Shown: in pieces, positions 32,213-39,693 of the stretch | How the letters are laid out: every line of letters starts with the position of its first letter | Position numbering within the stretch: position 1 is the stretch's first letter | Assembly (NCBI GenBank): GCA_029259175.1 | Contig: JAPDJH010000001.1 | Coordinates: 124,001-188,000 of the forward strand | DNA from: Hadesarchaea archaeon | GTDB taxonomy: Archaea; Hadarchaeota; Hadarchaeia; Hadarchaeales; Hadarchaeaceae | Length of the DNA: 64,000 nucleotides | Direction of reading: 5' to 3' | The notes under the pieces: generated by a model | Seen by the model: the letters and a program-made list of their open reading frames with translations, nothing else | Databases searched by the model: none | Told to the model about the DNA's origin: nothing | Made by a program: the position numbers and the translations under genes

Positions 32213-32797
32213 TCATCGCTCCTTTGGGCAAAACTCCCGGCGGGGTGGCTGGACTTCCACGACGATCTTCTCCCCCTTCCGCAAGTGCTCGAGCAGCTCG
32301 CGCTCCTCCGGGTCTGTGACCTTCCGCTCGAGGTACTCCCAGTCGATTTGGTCAGCGTACATCGCCAGAAGCTCTTGGAGATCTGTGATGTCCTTGCCCC
32401 TGCGGAAGCTCAGCTTGGATCTGATGATGTCCTCCAGCGAGGCTATCGCGAGTTCCTTCCCCAAGAACCTGACTTTTCTTGCCCGCCGAAAGACCTCCTC
32501 ATCTTCCTCGAGAATCAAATCCACTCCGTAGCACTCGGGGGTCTTCAGCAGGGCCATTCCGAGCTTGTGGAAGTCCTCGCCGCGAAAGGCGAAGCCCCTG
32601 CGGGTGAACTCTTGGACTACGCGCTCCCACTGAGAGCCAGAGACTGCTAAGAGGATGTCGACATCACGAGTGACCCGGATGTAGTCGTAAAGGGCGCAGG
32701 CGACAGCACCCGTCAGGACGTACTCGATGTGGAGTTCACTGAGGATATCAACTGCCTTCAGTGTCACGCGCCCCAGAGGGCCGAGCTTATCCTGCAC
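32213..32797 (-). CDS. Nucleotidyltransferase toxin (AbiEii/MenT-like)
   Basis: This 194-residue protein is a DNA polymerase beta-type nucleotidyltransferase of the AbiEii/DUF6036 kind. LTGAVACALYDYIRVTRDVD, then ILLAV gives the TG-A..ALY...R.T.DVD metal site, and SLEDIIRSKLSFRRGKDITD, then LQELLAMY is the conserved helix. Such enzymes transfer nucleotides to tRNA or other targets and act as toxins. It begins at GTG 32797, 11 bp inside the winged-helix gene upstream, the usual AbiEi-AbiEii coupling. Full length; all visible motifs are present. Confidence 0.75.
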   Translation of the reverse strand: MQDKLGPLGRVTLKAVDILSELHIEYVLTGAVACALYDYIRVTRDVDILLAVSGSQWERVVQEFTRRGFAFRGEDFHKLGMALLKTPECYGVDLILEEDEEVFRRARKVRFLGKELAIASLEDIIRSKLSFRRGKDITDLQELLAMYADQIDWEYLERKVTDPEERELLEHLRKGEKIVVEVQPPRREFCPKER

Positions 32798-33116
32798 GTC
32801 TGCCCGCCTCTCTTATCGCGATGAGAAAACTGAAATTCGCATCCAGCTCACGGAATCTTTGGGCTATTTTGTTCGGGCTGAGCTCTGCAGAGGACCGCAA
32901 CAGTTTCCTCCCCCTGGCCGTGAGCCTCCAGCCGCCCCAGATGGGGTTCTCCACGTAGCCCTCCTGCTTGAGCCCGCTGAGCATCTTGGCCACGGCCCCT
33001 CTGCTCTTCCCCATCCGCTTGACGAGATCGCGGACTTGGGCGACCGGAAGCTCCCCACGCCTGCAGAGCTCCTCGACGATCCTGAGCAAGCGCACCGATT
33101 CCGGTCCCGGCTTCAT
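32787..33116 (-). CDS. Winged-helix antitoxin/repressor (AbiEi-like)
   Basis: With ATG 33116 the product has 109 residues: SVRLLRIVEELCRRGELPVA, then RDLVKRMGKSRGAVAKMLSG and LKQEGYVENPIWGGWRLTAR form a MarR-like winged helix with a short C-terminal helix. It is coupled by overlap to the nucleotidyltransferase toxin gene, so it is probably the antitoxin and autorepressor. A perfect 9-bp inverted repeat straddles its TATA box (33135-33163). A GTG at 33143 in the same frame would place the start within that operator and is less likely. Confidence 0.7.
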   Translation of the reverse strand: MKPGPESVRLLRIVEELCRRGELPVAQVRDLVKRMGKSRGAVAKMLSGLKQEGYVENPIWGGWRLTARGRKLLRSSAELSPNKIAQRFRELDANFSFLIAIREAGRRAG

Positions 33117-33134
33117 CTTCACCCGAATCAAGTT

Positions 33135-33163
33135 AGGTAACACTAGGTATATATGTGTTACCT
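33135..33163 (-). promoter_or_regulatory. Operator/promoter of the toxin-antitoxin pair
   Basis: AGGTAACAC (33135-33143) and GTGTTACCT (33155-33163) are exact inverted copies separated by 11 bp that contain the TATA sequence (tatatat, 33148-33154). A dimer bound here would cover the TATA box; autoregulation by the winged-helix product is expected. Confidence 0.75.
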
Positions 33164-33225
33164 CATGTCTTTATTGTTCATCAAACCTTAACAATAGAAT
33201 ATGATGAAAAATATAACAAACCTCG

Positions 33226-34350
33226 TTATCTCCTGCTCAGGCGCCTAATCCACTCGGCGAAAAAAATGTCGCCGATTTTCCCCATCTTATCGGGAGGAAT
33301 CCTCTCGACAATCCCTTTCTTCTCTAAAGCGTCATACGCTTTTTTCACATGGGAGGCCGACCTCATGCCGTACCTTTCGATAAATCTTGCTGAAAAGATG
33401 TTCGCATCAGGTTCAAGCGACATCCCACGGAGAAGGTTTCGTTGCCCCCTTCCCCTGAGCAAGTCCCATATCTGCTCATATTCCGCAGAATGGTGGGCGA
33501 TAATACGATCTATCGCTTCCTCTATGATCGAGGCGTCTCTAACATTTTTGTTCAAATTCCAGATCTCGTGGCAGAGCTGCTGAGTGAAATATGGGTGGCC
33601 TTCGGTGTAGTCCAAAATTTTTCCGGCTATCTCCTCCCGGATGCTCCCCCCTGCCTTATGAAACTTCTCGATGATAAAGCGCTTGAACTCTTTGAGAGGG
33701 ATCCTTCCCAGCTCCATCGGCTTGGCGAACCTGAAGAGAGGGCGATCTTCCCGAGAAAACATCTCCAGCAACAATCGGCGCTTGCTCCCAGCGAAAATGT
33801 AGGATGCATGGGCATGGCGTTCGAACTTTGCCTTCATGAGCTTCTCGAGCTTCAACCCGTTGAAATGGAGGATCTCTTGGAACTCGTCGAACGCGATGAT
33901 GACACGTTTTCTCTTTTCCTTCGCAACCATCTCAGGGAGTTCTAGGGCTTCCGCCATTTCTGGTGGGGTTATCTCCCTAGCAATGCTGACTTTCAGACCA
34001 TCTGGCGTTGTGGTGAAGCTGGGGCGCAGGCTAGACAAGAACTTTGTTGCTGACTTGATGGCTCTTTCTATCCTCCCGTAGGCCGCAGCCAAGACCGTCT
34101 CCACAATCCTTTCTGCGAGCGCAGTTTCAGAATCCACCTCATAGAGCTTTATGTGGACGAGAATCGCCTTTTCCCCAAGGCGCCGAGAGAATTCGGCAAT
34201 CAGGGAGGATTTTCCAATTCGTCGAGGGGTGAGCATGAGCACACTTTTTCCAGACAATAGCTCCTGTCGAAGTTCTTTCAGCTCTTGCTCTCGGTCCACG
34301 AAGTTCTCGCCGAAGACTTCAACTCCATACACAAATGGATTCGTTCCCAT
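33226..34350 (-). CDS. Archaeal AAA ATPase (STAND/Sso1545-like)
   Basis: The 374-residue protein follows the plan of the large archaeal ATPase family: NPFVYGVEVFGENFVDREQE, LMLTPRRIGKSSLIAEF (Walker A), VIIAFDEFQEI (Walker B), FAGSKRRLLLEMFSREDRPL (sensor region), then a C-terminal winged helix (ALEKKGIVERIPPDKMGKIG). These are frequent in mobile archaeal regions, often next to HTH or nuclease genes; their functions remain mostly unknown. It is complete. AT-rich promoter sequence (ttttttggttaataact) lies just upstream. Confidence 0.8.
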   Translation of the reverse strand: MGTNPFVYGVEVFGENFVDREQELKELRQELLSGKSVLMLTPRRIGKSSLIAEFSRRLGEKAILVHIKLYEVDSETALAERIVETVLAAAYGRIERAIKSATKFLSSLRPSFTTTPDGLKVSIAREITPPEMAEALELPEMVAKEKRKRVIIAFDEFQEILHFNGLKLEKLMKAKFERHAHASYIFAGSKRRLLLEMFSREDRPLFRFAKPMELGRIPLKEFKRFIIEKFHKAGGSIREEIAGKILDYTEGHPYFTQQLCHEIWNLNKNVRDASIIEEAIDRIIAHHSAEYEQIWDLLRGRGQRNLLRGMSLEPDANIFSARFIERYGMRSASHVKKAYDALEKKGIVERIPPDKMGKIGDIFFAEWIRRLSRR

Positions 34351-34496
34351 GTCATCTATTTAACATGAAAGTTTCCTTTTTATACTTTTTGGTTAATAAC
34401 TTTTTAGTTAATAACCTACTTGTAATCTGTGCTGACCATTCTTTTTTGACATCGAGAAAAACCTTTTCCCGAGCCCGAGCATAGAGTAGTGAAACC

Positions 34497-34872
34497 ATGG
34501 TGAAGATAATGGCGGTGGACGATCGCCCCGAGACTCTGGGTCTGATCGAGAAGATAGTCAAGCGGGCGGGCCACGAGTTCGTGGGGTGCTCGAGCGGCGA
34601 GGAGTGCCTGGAAATCTACGAGCGGGAAAAGCCCGACTTGATTCTGCTCGACATCCTCCTGCCTGGGATGGACGGCTATGAAGTCTTCGAAAAAAATCAA
34701 GGAGCGGAACCCGAAGCAGCTGATCGCGTTCCTCTCAGCCCTCGACATCGCCCCGCGGACCATCGTCAAGCTCAAGCGCTACGGCAACCCGCCCTACATC
34801 ACCAAGCCATTTGATCCGGACGAGCTGGTTCAGCGAATTGAGGAAATCTTGAAGCGTGGGGATCAAACTTGA
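34497..34872 (+). pseudogene. Response regulator receiver domain split by one-base frameshift
   Basis: The frame from ATG 34497 encodes a good receiver domain to residue 66 (VDDRPETLGLIEKI; Asp52 in LILLDILLPGMDGYEV), then goes out of phase at a run of seven A (34690-34696). The rest (IKERNPKQLIAFLSALDIA, then ITKPFDPDELVQRIEEILKR) continues in the next frame with Ser80 and Lys103 in place. One A fewer restores a complete 124-residue protein ending in the TTGA shared with the histidine kinase start. It is therefore a recent mutation, a sequencing error in a homopolymer, or slippage during transcription or translation. It has no output domain. Confidence 0.8.
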
Positions 34873-35702
34873 ATATCATTTATGTGGTGACGGCGGCTCT
34901 CGGAGGCCTCGTGGTTTTGGAACTCTTCATCATTCTGAACTCACTCCGCTACACCCGCCAGCTCCTGCGGATCAAAGACCGGCACGAGGCCGAGCTCCGA
35001 CGCGCCCACGAGAAGCTAAAATCTGTGGACCGGCTCAAGACCGAGTTCATGAACATGGCGGCCCACGAGCTCAAGACCCCGCTCGTCCCCATGGTGGGCT
35101 ATCTCCAGCTAATCGACAAGTCCAAGCTGGACCCGGAGGACCGGGAGAATCTGGAAATCGCCATCCGGAACACCAAGCGTTTGCAGCAGCTCGTCCAGGA
35201 CATCCTCGATATCGCCAAGCTCGAGTCGCGGGTGATGAAGTTCAACTGGGAGGATGTGGATCTGACCCGGGTGATCAAGGACTGCACGTCAAGCATTGCC
35301 CCGCTCGCCGAAGAAAAGGGCCTCTACGTGAAAACCGTGATGCCGAAAAAGCTCCCGCCCGTCCGCGGCGACTTCATGCGGTTAAGCCAGGTGCTGACCA
35401 ACCTGCTCAACAACGCCGTGAAGTTCACCGATCGCGGAGGGATCACGGTGCGGGCGCGCAGGAGCGGAGACCAAGTGATTGTGGAGGTCATCGACACGGG
35501 GATCGGCATATCGAAGAAAGACCAGCGAAAGCTCTTCCGCAAGTTCTACCAGACTGAGGCGGGCAAAAAGAAGTTCGGCGGCACCGGCCTTGGCTTGGCC
35601 ATATGCAAGCAGATCATCAAATTCCACCGCGGGCGGATCTGGGTTCACAGCACCCCCGGGAAGGGGTCTACCTTCGCGTTCAGCCTGCCCGTCAGGCAGT
35701 GA
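34869..35702 (+). CDS. Sensor histidine kinase
   Basis: The 277-residue protein starts at TTG 34869, overlapping the response regulator stop. One membrane segment (about residues 4-24) is followed by a short coiled helix and the phospho-acceptor domain MNMAAHELKTPLVP (His66). The ATPase domain shows NLLNNAVKF (N box), DTGIGI (G1), FGGTGLGLAI (G2) and GKGSTFAFSLP. With no separate sensor domain it may read a signal through the membrane segment or a partner. It forms a two-component pair with the 34497 receiver protein; the pair resembles those acquired by archaea from bacteria. Confidence 0.85.
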   Translation: MNIIYVVTAALGGLVVLELFIILNSLRYTRQLLRIKDRHEAELRRAHEKLKSVDRLKTEFMNMAAHELKTPLVPMVGYLQLIDKSKLDPEDRENLEIAIRNTKRLQQLVQDILDIAKLESRVMKFNWEDVDLTRVIKDCTSSIAPLAEEKGLYVKTVMPKKLPPVRGDFMRLSQVLTNLLNNAVKFTDRGGITVRARRSGDQVIVEVIDTGIGISKKDQRKLFRKFYQTEAGKKKFGGTGLGLAICKQIIKFHRGRIWVHSTPGKGSTFAFSLPVRQ

Positions 35703-35800
35703 GTCCGGGGACTGCGCACAGCAGGTCTTCACCATTCAGTGAAATATGAGTGTACTGAACTTGTTCACTCCTGAGCGTGTTTAACCATAAGAACTCGTAT

Positions 35801-35823
35801 CATTGGAACTCGCACTTCCAATG
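35801..35823. promoter_or_regulatory. Perfect palindrome upstream of 5S rRNA
   Basis: CATTGGAA (35801-35808) and TTCCAATG (35816-35823) flank a 7-base loop. A TATA-like tttaaa starts two bases later (35825). The element could be the transcription stop of the histidine kinase message or a regulatory site of the rRNA-tRNA unit. Otherwise the 186-bp gap is AT-rich and empty. Confidence 0.4.
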
Positions 35824-35888
35824 GTTTAAAAGCGATTAGAAATACGACTTCCAAAAAAATAAAAAAGGGTTGCTCGCGATATTGGGTT

Positions 35889-36012
35889 GGGCTGGCGGCC
35901 ATAGCGGCGGGGCCACACCCGGTCTCGTCCGATCCCGGAAGTTAAGCCCGCCAGCGATCCGGGTGGTACTGTGGTGCGAGAGCCCACGGGAGGCCCGGGA
36001 CGCTGCCAGCCC
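35889..36012 (+). rRNA. rrf: 5S ribosomal RNA
   Basis: The 124-base segment has the closing stem GGGCTGGC/GCCAGCCC and the conserved internal blocks ccacacccggt, gatcccggaagttaagcccgc and ggtggtactgtggtgcgagagcccacgggag. These are loop and helix elements of 5S rRNA. It stands apart from 16S and 23S, as in many archaea, and tRNA-Asp follows 41 bases later, perhaps in the same transcript. Confidence 0.95.
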
Positions 36013-36029
36013 ACTAAAAAGTTTTTAGT
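36013..36029 (+). terminator. Palindrome with T-run after 5S rRNA
   Basis: ACTAAAAA and TTTTTAGT are exact inverted copies around one base, starting directly at the 3' end of the 5S gene. The T-run fits archaeal termination, or the site could be a processing signal between 5S and tRNA-Asp. Confidence 0.4.
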
Positions 36030-36053
36030 TTGGACTCCGCATCTATTCTCGGT

Positions 36054-36131
36054 GCCCTGGTGGTGTAGCCCGGTCTAACATGGAGCCCTGTCGAGGCTCC
36101 GCCCCGGGTTCAAATCCCGGCCAGGGCGCCA
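36054..36131 (+). tRNA. tRNA-Asp (anticodon GTC)
   Basis: The acceptor stem GCCCTGG/CCAGGGC with discriminator G, anticodon arm GAGCC-CTGTCGA-GGCTC (anticodon GTC) and T-arm CCGGG-TTCAAAT-CCCGG all fold normally. CCA is encoded. It follows the 5S rRNA and precedes a run of broken toxin-antitoxin genes; a tRNA 3' end is a usual target for archaeal integrases. Confidence 0.95.
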
Positions 36132-36157
36132 GTTTTTATCAGGGGCTCCGGGAAGAT

Positions 36158-36382
36158 CTAGCTTGTCGTTCGCTGGCAACGGGGCCTACCCGCCGCCTTG
36201 CAGTACCCCCTATCGAAGAGCCTGCTCAGCTTGTGGAAGACCTCTGAGTAAACGACCGCGTTGATGCCCAGCCCTTCCCTCAGCAACGTCCGGAGCTTTT
36301 CAATCGCCGCTTTATGCTCGGGGGCGTTCTCAACCTCTGCAAAAATCCAGACGTTCGAGCCAACGATGATCAGCTGAACCAC
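36158..36382 (-). pseudogene. Truncated PIN-domain toxin (vapC remnant)
   Basis: The frame starts by overlapping the antitoxin gene and reads QLIIVGSNVWIFAEVENAPE, then INAVVYSEVFHKLSRLF, the first half of a VapC PIN ribonuclease. It then stops after 74 residues, whereas intact VapC has about 130. The first catalytic Asp (usual form VDSNV) is Gly8. After residue ~58 the sequence is out of register. Only 26 bases separate its end from tRNA-Asp, so the 3' half is lost. It is not expected to be an active nuclease. Confidence 0.7.
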
Positions 36383-36561
36383 TGCTCCTCCTCGAGCTTT
36401 TCAAGCAAGTCCCTTGTGATTTCAACCTTGCTTCTCAGCGGGTGAAGAACGATGTCTCCCAGTAACGGATCATTCCGGGGCACGATCTTGCCCGCCCTTC
36501 TAATCACCAGCTCCTCCCCGCCTCCTCAGGATCAAGGACTGTTTCGGCTTCAGTTTCCACA
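36370..36561 (-). CDS. VapB-like antitoxin (orphaned)
   Basis: A GTG at 36561 opens a 63-residue frame: ETEAETVLDPEEAGEELVIR, then GKIVPRNDPLLGDIVLHPLR and ITRDLLEKLEEEQWFS. The ending matches small archaeal VapB antitoxins that precede VapC genes. The 3' end overlaps the vapC remnant by 13 bases, the normal coupling. The frame is intact although its toxin is broken. Confidence 0.6.
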
Positions 36562-36603
36562 TCTCAATAGACATAATATACATGCCTACACAATAATTAT
36601 TCG

Positions 36604-36831
36604 ATGGCAAAAACAATCGCGATATCTGATGAGGCTTATGAAAAGCTTGTGAAAATCAAGCTCCCGGGGGAGAGCTTCAGCGATGTGATAATAAAGACTC
36701 TGAAGAGAGCAGGACTTTCAGATATAGCCGGTTCGAAAACCGTCACGAAAAAGGAGTGGAAGCGGGTCGTAAAGGCCTTTCAGGCTCAAAGGGAACTCGA
36801 TGAAAGGAGAAGGCGGCGGTTGATGAAGTAG
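36604..36831 (+). CDS. VapB-type antitoxin (DUF217)
   Basis: The 75-residue protein (AKTIAISDEAYEKLVKIKLP, then SFSDVIIKTLKRAGLSDIAG) is a DUF217-type antitoxin, a ribbon-helix-helix DNA-binding protein with a C-terminal toxin-binding tail. It starts 42 bp from the divergent VapB gene, and AT-rich sequence between the two (acaataattattcg) probably holds both promoters. Nine bases after its stop begins a damaged vapC. Confidence 0.75.
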   Translation: MAKTIAISDEAYEKLVKIKLPGESFSDVIIKTLKRAGLSDIAGSKTVTKKEWKRVVKAFQAQRELDERRRRRLMK

Positions 36832-36840
36832 TGTGATCTC

Positions 36841-37162
36841 ATGTTGCTCTTTGATACGGGTTACCTCATCGATCTCATCAATGGCGACGAGGGTGCAATT
36901 AGAATCGCGAACGAGGTTGACGCTGCTGAGGCTTTTCGAAAAAGCCGAAAGGGAGTTGGAAAGATTTGAAATCTTGCCGTACACCATCGAGATAGCGAAA
37001 CTCGCCGCCAAAATTGATGCCGAACTCACGCGGAGAGGCACGCCAATAAGTTTTGCCGATGTTATGATCGCGGCCACTTCGCTTCACCACGGTCTCACCT
37101 TAGTAAGCAGAAACGTGAAACACTTTGTAAGAATCCAAAATCTCAAGATCAGGCAATATTGA
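36841..37162 (+). pseudogene. Broken PIN-domain toxin (vapC) with internal loss and frameshift
   Basis: The N-terminus is in one frame (LLFDTGYLIDLINGDEGAIR, with the first Asp) and the C-terminus in another (LRLFEKAERELERFEILPYT, then ISFADVMIAATSLHHGLTLV). Joined, they give about 105 residues, some 25 fewer than normal, and the central helix with the second acidic residue is absent. This is a deletion plus frameshift of the toxin belonging to the DUF217 antitoxin in front. The conserved FADVMIAA and NVKHF parts are intact. Confidence 0.7.
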
Positions 37163-37191
37163 ACAATCGAATTTCTCGTTAAAAATAAAAC

Positions 37192-37219
37192 ACGAGTTCG
37201 AACCCCGAGCAGGGTACCA
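37192..37219 (+). other. tRNA 3'-end relic
   Basis: The 28 bases read as the last part of a tRNA gene with exact geometry: 5-base arm, loop TTCGAAC, 5-base arm, 7-base acceptor strand, one base, CCA. Three of the five T-stem pairs are kept. No 5' half precedes it. Such fragments are left by integrases that recombine into tRNA genes. It does not derive from the tRNA-Asp or tRNA-Leu of this window. Confidence 0.4.
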
Positions 37220-37230
37220 GCCATCGAGAA

Positions 37231-37532
37231 ATGGAGAAAATAGAAAGATTCACGAAGGGGTCAAGCTATGAGCGCTTCGCGAAAAACGAAATGCTCCAAA
37301 GCGCGTTTTGAGGGAGCTGATAGTGATAGCCGAGATAGTCAAAGAAAGGCTGTCAGAAACCCTGAAGAAAAAATATCCGCAAATCCCGTGGAGCGCAATA
37401 GCCGGGATGCGGGACAAGCTCGCCCACTCCTATCTCGACGTGGATGTGGATTTCAGGATCGTGTGGAGCGTGGTGAAAGAAGAGCTGCCGCCCCTCAAGC
37501 GAGCCATCGAGAAAATCATCCGCGAGATCTGA
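37231..37532 (+). pseudogene. HepT/DUF86-like toxin, frameshifted and shortened
   Basis: From ATG 37231 the sequence reads EKIERFTKGSSYERFAKNEM, then LQSAF and a stop. It continues in another frame from about 37308 as RELIVIAEIVKERLSETLKK, then PWSAIAGMRDKLAHSYLDVD and IVWSVVKEELPPLK. Together these are the HepT RNase-like fold, with the RDKLAHSY form of its RxxxxHxY motif present. One base is missing at a T-run near 37308, and the usual first ~25 residues are absent. No MntA-type nucleotidyltransferase partner adjoins it. It is a decayed toxin, the third in 1.4 kb. Confidence 0.65.
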
Positions 37533-37602
37533 CTAGGCCCCAAAATGGTTTGAGCATCGACGTTGAGCGAATCGAATGGTGGCATGAACTCAAAAAAGCC
37601 AA

Positions 37603-38769
37603 CTATTTCCTCACCAGCCCCGCGACCAGCTCCACGTGCGGTGTCCACGGAAACATGTCTAAAAGGCGGATCGGTTCCCTCAGCTCATAGCTCTCTTCCA
37701 GCGACCTCAAGTCGTGGGCCATAGTGGCCGGATTGCACGAGACGTAAATGAGTTTCTCGATTTCTGACTTCTTCAGCAGTCTCACGGCTTTCGGATGCAT
37801 TCCCGCCCTAGGCGGATCTACGATCCCAACCGTGGCCTCGAGCCGCTCCAGTTTTTCTACCTTTGCTTCGGTAACCGAGAAATTGTCCACCCCGTTTAGT
37901 TCCGCGTTTCTCCGGGCATCCTCGACTGCAAGCGGATCTGCCTCGATCCCGGTCACCCGCGCGAAGTTATCGCTGAGCGAAATCCCGAAGAGCCCGACCC
38001 CGCAGTAGAGATCCGCCAGAACATCGCCTCCCTCTGCGAGCTCGCGAACCACCTCGACGAGCCGCTCGGCCATCCGGCTGTTGGTCTGGAAGAAGGAGTA
38101 AGGGCTGAGCTGGAACTCGAAATGCCCAACGCGCTCTGAAAGCGGCTCTCCAGCGTATCTCACCACCTTCCCGACCGAGATGTCTGCCGGCCCCTCGTAC
38201 ACCGCCAGCGCGAACCCGGTGCAGCCGAGCTCCTCTCCGAGCCGGCAGAACTCGTCGAAGGAGAACTCCTCCTTGGCCGCCAGAACTATGACCGTGCGCC
38301 TGCCGGTGTTCTTCCCCTCGCGGACAACCAAGTACCGCACTAGTCCTCGCTTTCGCCGCAGGTCGTAAGGCAGTAGGCCCTGCGTCCGCAGAAAATCCCG
38401 GAAGCCGTTCCGGACTCTGTCAGCCTCTTCTGACTGGAGCAGGCACCGCTCGATATCGACTACCGCGTACTTCGATTTCAGCTTTCGCAGACCAATCTTG
38501 GGCCCAGGAGCCACCACGTAGTCCATTCGGTTGCGGTAGAACCACTCCTCCGCGGCTCTCACCGGCTCTTCGAACGAGGCCTCCAGCTCCATTCGCTCGA
38601 AAACCCGGCGAACCCCTTCGACCTTTATCAGGAGCTGTGACTCGTAGGAGTAGTTCTGAAGCGCACACCCGCCACAGACACCAAAATAAGGACATCGCGG
38701 CTCGGCGCGCTCGAGCTTCTCGTCCAGATCAGAAACCACCGACTGCCACATGAGGACTCCCACGTTCAC
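37603..38769 (-). CDS. TrmA/RumA-type RNA 5-methyluridine methyltransferase
   Basis: The protein makes m5U in RNA using S-adenosylmethionine; archaeal members act on U54 of tRNA or on 23S rRNA. Iron-sulfur ligands are CPYFGVCGGCALQ near the N-terminus plus a later Cys (ERCLLQ). The methylase domain shows FFQTNSRMAERL, DLYCGVGLFGISLS (SAM), VDPPRAGMHPKAV and the catalytic Cys in YVSCNPATMAHDL. The last part, LLDMFPWTPHVELVAGLVR, is the usual family ending. It lacks an N-terminal TRAM domain. The start is GTG 38769 or ATG 38751. It overlaps the upstream kinase gene by 4 bp. Confidence 0.85.
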   Translation of the reverse strand: MNVGVLMWQSVVSDLDEKLERAEPRCPYFGVCGGCALQNYSYESQLLIKVEGVRRVFERMELEASFEEPVRAAEEWFYRNRMDYVVAPGPKIGLRKLKSKYAVVDIERCLLQSEEADRVRNGFRDFLRTQGLLPYDLRRKRGLVRYLVVREGKNTGRRTVIVLAAKEEFSFDEFCRLGEELGCTGFALAVYEGPADISVGKVVRYAGEPLSERVGHFEFQLSPYSFFQTNSRMAERLVEVVRELAEGGDVLADLYCGVGLFGISLSDNFARVTGIEADPLAVEDARRNAELNGVDNFSVTEAKVEKLERLEATVGIVDPPRAGMHPKAVRLLKKSEIEKLIYVSCNPATMAHDLRSLEESYELREPIRLLDMFPWTPHVELVAGLVRK

Positions 38770-39392
38770 CTCTGAAAGCGCTCCAAAACCCGCTCAAGCT
38801 CACGATCCAGCCGCGCCTCGTCATCCACCTCGTTGCGCACCACCACCAACTCCGCTGGTGCGCGCGACCGCAGCTCCTCCTCCGACCGCAGATAGAGTTC
38901 CTCCATGTCGTCATATCGGTAGTATTGCTCCATGATGTCGCTCGGCGCGATGTGGTCGTCAAGGGTTTTCCCGCCCCCCTCCCTGAATCGCCTCACGTTG
39001 CGCTGTACGCACACGTCAAACGGACAGTAAATGTAGAGCAAGAGAGAGCGCCGAAGCACGTCCGCGTCGAAATTTCTTAGGGCCTCCAGATATCGGTCGC
39101 GCGCGAACTCCACAAAGATAACTTTGTCCTCTCGTGCTTCCCGCTTGAGCCTCTGGTTGATCTCCTTGAGCACGTCGTCTAACAAGGTGAAGTCCGTAAC
39201 AACGAAACCGCCCTCCTTTCTGTAGTGGCGTTTGAATTCCTTGTCTCGATCCAGCAGTTCCTTCAAAATCGGAAAATCGTCTATCCGTGTGACTTCCAAG
39301 CCGCGTTCGCTCAGTTTTGCTGAGAGTTTCTTATAAATCAGGGATTTTCCACACCCTGGTCTCCCCAGAAGGAACACGAAAGACGGCATCAT
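38766..39392 (-). CDS. Small P-loop kinase-like protein
   Basis: The product shows FVFLLGRPGCGKSLIYKKLS (Walker A) at its start, then VIFVEFARDRYLEALRNFDA and SLLLYIYCPFDVCVQRNVRR, the layout of adenylate-kinase-like or polynucleotide-kinase-like P-loop enzymes. The Arg-rich HIAPSDIMEQYYRYDD stretch may form the lid. The substrate is not evident. The TATA box (39417-39424, minus strand) lies only ten bases before the first ATG (39407), so the ATG at 39392 (or 39389) fits a leaderless message better. It is followed by the RNA methyltransferase in an overlapping arrangement. Confidence 0.7.
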   Translation of the reverse strand: MMPSFVFLLGRPGCGKSLIYKKLSAKLSERGLEVTRIDDFPILKELLDRDKEFKRHYRKEGGFVVTDFTLLDDVLKEINQRLKREAREDKVIFVEFARDRYLEALRNFDADVLRRSLLLYIYCPFDVCVQRNVRRFREGGGKTLDDHIAPSDIMEQYYRYDDMEELYLRSEEELRSRAPAELVVVRNEVDDEARLDRELERVLERFQR

Positions 39393-39450
39393 CAAAAAAG
39401 AGAGCATTTTTCTTCTTTAAAAGTCTCCTCCAACCAAAGAACTCGCGGGC

Positions 39451-39693
39451 GTGCAAGTGCAGCTCACCATCCTGCTCGTGGTGCTCGGGATTGGGTGGCA
39501 GATCTCTTTGCGATACGTGAAAACCCGTCGGACCAAGCTCGCAGCGCGTCCTTCGCTGGACCACCTCTTGGCCAAGGCCGAGCTCGAAGTGCTCCGAACT
39601 CTGGAGAAGAAGCTGGCGGCCAAACCCGACGACCCGAAGCTCAAAACCATACGGCGAAGGGTGATGGATCTTGAACTACAATCAGGTGTGTAG
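39451..39693 (+). CDS. Small membrane-anchored helical protein
   Basis: From GTG 39451 the 80 residues contain one N-terminal hydrophobic segment (VQLTILLVVLGIGWQISLRY) followed by a basic helix with heptad character (LLAKAELEVLRTLEKKLAAK). It is the first gene of a co-directional set that leads to a pilus/secretion ATPase and its membrane protein, each overlapping the next. It may tether or regulate that machine. I do not recognise the family. The next gene overlaps its end by 23 bp. Confidence 0.5.
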   Translation: MQVQLTILLVVLGIGWQISLRYVKTRRTKLAARPSLDHLLAKAELEVLRTLEKKLAAKPDDPKLKTIRRRVMDLELQSGV

